Shown here in pieces: positions 61,687 to 64,000 of a stretch of 64,000 nt of DNA (its first letter is position 1; each line of letters starts with the position of its first letter). This stretch comes from Pseudomonas paeninsulae (GTDB lineage: Bacteria; Pseudomonadota; Gammaproteobacteria; Pseudomonadales; Pseudomonadaceae): the NCBI RefSeq assembly GCF_035621475.1, contig NZ_CP141799.1, positions 4,204,501 to 4,268,500 on the forward strand, read 5' to 3'. A program made the translations under genes and the position numbers. The notes under the pieces are model-generated. The model did not search any database. It saw nothing but the letters and a program-made list of their open reading frames with translations, and was not told the DNA's origin.

Positions 61687-63061
61687 ATGGAAAAGCCATC
61701 GCCACCGATTGCCCTGACTCCCACCCAGCGCCTGCGTGAGCGGCGCCGCCGGTTGCGCAGCCTGCGCCAGCGTGCGGCTTTCTGGCTCGGCGCCTTGCTG
61801 GTCGGCCTCATCGCGCTGGCTTTCGCCTGGCTGGCCGACCATGCCTTCGAGCAGTTCGAATGGTTGCTGGGGCAGAGTGTCTACTGGCCCTGGCTGGTCA
61901 CCCCACTGGGCTTCGCCCTGCTCGCCTGGCTGACCCAGGGCTGGCTGAAGGAGGCCAAGGGTAGCGGCATTCCCCAGGTGATCGCCTGCCTGGAACAGCC
62001 CTCGACGCGCCTGCGCAGCCAGCTGCTGGCGGTACCGGTGGCCATCGCCAAGATGCTGTTGACGGTCCTGGCCCTGCTCTGCGGCGCCTCCGTCGGCAGG
62101 GAAGGCCCCACCGTGCACGTGGGCGCGGCACTGATGTACAACTTCGGCCGGCGTCTCGGCCTGCATGGCCGCCATGCCCTGTCCGGACTGATTCTCGCTG
62201 GCGGTGCCGCCGGGATTGCCGCGGCGTTCAACACCCCGCTGGCCGGCGTGGTGTTCGCCATCGAAGAGTTAAGCCACCGCATGGAGCAGAGCTTCAATGT
62301 CCTGATCCTGATGGCGGTGCTGATCGGTGGCATGGTCACCCTCGGTCTGGTCGGCCGCTACAGCTACTTCGGCGAACTCAGTGCAACGCTGCCGCTAAGC
62401 AGCGCCTGGCTGGCGGTGCTGGCCTGCGGGGTACTCGGCGGCGTGCTCGGCCGGTCTCTACTGTCGCCTAGTGCTACCGGCCAGGCGCGGCCCGCTGGCC
62501 GTGCTCGGTGCCTGGAGGGCACGCCGCCCGGTGCTGTTCGCCGGCGCCTGCGGCTTGCTCCTGGCCCTGCTCGGGCTGATCTCCGGCCATCACGTATTCG
62601 GCACCGGCTACGCCGAAACCCGCGCCCTGCTCGACGGCCAGCCACAGACCGACGCACTGTTCATCCTGTGGAAGTTCCTGGCCAACGTGGTGTCCTACCT
62701 GGCGGGCATCCCCGGCGGCCTGTTTTCGCCGTCACTGGCGGTCGGCGCCGGCATGGCGCCCTGGCTGGTCGACTGGATTCCCGGAATCGACTTGCAGACC
62801 GCTGGCCTGCTCGGCATGGCCGCCTACCTGGCCGGCGTGACCCGCACGCCACTGACCGCCACGGTGATCACCATCGAGCTGTCGCACAGCCAGGACATGG
62901 CCCTGCCGATCCTCGCGGCCAGCCTGCTGGCCAGCAGCATTTCGGCACGCATCTCGCCGGTGGCGCTGTATCGCGCCTTCGCCAATCAGTTGCTGGACAG
63001 CATCGCGCCGCTGCGAGAAAAGCCGCCCACGCCACCCGCCGCCGAAGCCCCACCCCGCTAG
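61687..63061 (+). pseudogene. ClC chloride channel/exchanger gene with a one-base frameshift
   Basis: Two frames together encode one ClC protein. The first (ATG 61687 to about 62450) has GASVGREGPTVHVGA, AAFNTPLAGVVFAIEEL and the membrane helices of the first half. The second (about 62452 to 63061) continues with GHHVFGTGYAET, the pore segment GIPGGLFSPSLAVGAGM and LAGVTRTPLTATVITIELS. Removing one C in the GGCCGG at 62449-62454 joins them into 457 residues and restores GGVLGGLYCRL. It is either a real frameshift that kills the gene or a sequencing or assembly error. Divergent from the APC transporter. Confidence 0.85.
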
Positions 63062-63385
63062 ATACTCAGGCCACCTCCTGCACCAGCCAATGAACCGGTG
63101 CAGGCTTAGCCAGCCTCTCGCAGCAAAAAATCGCCTTAGTGACTGAGCATCCACGCTCGACCGGCGGGCTTGCCTTCATCGCCTGCGGGTTGGTCGGGGT
63201 GGGGTGCCAGCGATTTGTTTGGCCTGCAGCGACCGCAGGCGCTGGGCACACCGACAATGCCGGCACCGGCGCAACACCGAGCAGTGCATAAGCCTGGGCC
63301 GGCGAATAACCGACACCTAAACAGCGACCCGATCCAGCACCGCAGCCGTCTTGCACGCCTGCTCGCGAATGCGCCGAGCGTGCGG
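63062..63385. other. Gap between convergent ClC and PQQ dehydrogenase genes
   Basis: 324 bp with no gene I can support. It holds an 8-bp hairpin CCTGCACC / GGTGCAGG (63077-63104) just after the ClC stop, a terminator candidate without a U-tract. The rest shows no repeat or ORF with a family pattern. Confidence 0.5.
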
Positions 63386-64000
63386 CTACTGCTCGGCGAG
63401 CGTCCAGGCAATCAGCGAATCGCCGATCTTGGTACCGAAGGATCCATGCCCGCCGGCCATCTGCACCACGTACTGCTTGCCGGTCTTCGCCGACACATAG
63501 GTCATCGGCGTCGCCTGACCGCCCGCCGGCAGCCTGGCTTTCCACAGCTGCTCGCCGTTCTGCAGATCGTACGCCCGCAGGTAGTAGTCCAACGTGCCGC
63601 TGAGGAAAGCAACGCCTCCGGCGGTTACCAGCGGTCCGCCCAGCGCCGGCGTACCCACCGTAAAGGGGATGCCGAGCGGCGCGCTGTCGCGGCTGGTACC
63701 GTTCTTGTGCATCCATACCGGCTTCATGCTGCGCAGATCGACTGCGCTGACGAAGCCCCAGGGCGGCGTCTGGCACGGCAGGCCGAGCACCGACATAAAG
63801 GGTTGCAGGCGCACCATATAGGGCGCGCCGAGGTTGGGTTGCAGACCGGTCTCTCCACCGCCGCTGCGTTCCTGCGGGTCGACGTCGCTACGCTTGACCA
63901 GTTGCGAAACGAACGCCAGGTAGTTCGGCGCACCGAACAGCAGTTGCCGCACCGGATCGACCGCCACCGATGGCCAGTTGAAGGTGCCTACATTGCCCGG
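63386..64000 (-). CDS. gcd: Membrane-bound PQQ-dependent dehydrogenase (glucose/quinate type), C-terminal part
   Basis: About 204 C-terminal residues of a quinoprotein dehydrogenase; the gene continues beyond the right edge. The visible beta-propeller blades include NWPSVAVDPVRQLLFGAPNYLAF, PCQTPPWGFVSAVDLRSMKPVW, FTVGTPALGGPLVTAGGVAFLSGTLDYYLRAYDL and QMAGGHGSFGTKIGDSLIAW. This end is shared by periplasmic glucose dehydrogenase (Gcd) and quinate/shikimate dehydrogenase, so the substrate is not fixed; glucose is the commonest in Pseudomonas. Confidence 0.88.
   Translation of the reverse strand, partial: PGNVGTFNWPSVAVDPVRQLLFGAPNYLAFVSQLVKRSDVDPQERSGGGETGLQPNLGAPYMVRLQPFMSVLGLPCQTPPWGFVSAVDLRSMKPVWMHKNGTSRDSAPLGIPFTVGTPALGGPLVTAGGVAFLSGTLDYYLRAYDLQNGEQLWKARLPAGGQATPMTYVSAKTGKQYVVQMAGGHGSFGTKIGDSLIAWTLAEQ

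Noticed and set aside
63136..63411. 91-codon minus-strand ORF after the PQQ dehydrogenase
   Set aside because: Overlaps the dehydrogenase end, has no ribosome site and shows no recognisable family.

Overview
The window is a typical GC-rich Pseudomonas chromosome segment. From memory, gene order follows the P. aeruginosa core stretch running from cysDN through algW, his, mur, mla, lpt, rpoN, tldD, mre, gat, roxSR and dpp to a siderophore receptor and speC. It lacks the extra peptidase, porin and regulator genes that I recall lying inside the P. aeruginosa dpp locus. I saw no rRNA, tRNA, CRISPR array, phage or intact insertion sequence.

Layout. 1-2.6 kb: sulfate activation (cysD and the start of cysN, leftward) and a Nif3-like gene. 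2.7-3.9 kb: the envelope-stress protease AlgW. 4-8.9 kb: a leftward ibaG-murA-hisG-hisD-hisC group. 9-12.1 kb: the leftward mlaFEDCB lipid-transport operon. 12.4-19.7 kb: a rightward block with LPS Kdo synthesis and export (kdsD, kdsC, lptC, lptA, lptB), then sigma-54 and the nitrogen PTS set (rpoN, hpf, ptsN, rapZ, npr), ending at a strong terminator. 19.7-29.5 kb: pmbA, darP, tldD, a nitrilase-family gene, a giant AsmA-like protein and RNase G. 29.5-32.8 kb: maf and mreDCB. 33.4-36.6 kb: gatCAB. 36.9-42.5 kb: a small RlpA-like lipoprotein, a cation/proton or Na/Ca exchanger, an AEC transporter, RoxSR and a SIMPL protein. 42.7-50.4 kb: a dipeptide ABC operon with two binding proteins. 50.5-56.1 kb: pxpA, then a PepSY-flavoprotein reductase divergent from a TonB siderophore receptor across a Fur-box-like site. 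56.2-59.4 kb: speC and prfC. 59.4-64 kb: a less conserved patch with a DUF559 nuclease gene between inverted repeats, a fruA remnant, an APC-type transporter, a frameshifted ClC gene and the end of a PQQ dehydrogenase.

The most interesting non-gene signal is a family of about 130-bp intergenic elements (33010-33227, 33233-33370, 47205-47336). All three copies can fold into the same three-stem architecture. The paired arms differ between copies but stay complementary within each copy, while unpaired segments are conserved. Other points are an apparent ATA start codon for mreC, a 51-codon mini-ORF spanning a repeat and overlapping the dppD start, and different repeats or hairpins in four of the five dpp junctions.

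All calls rest on reading the sequence and on family knowledge. No database search was run.
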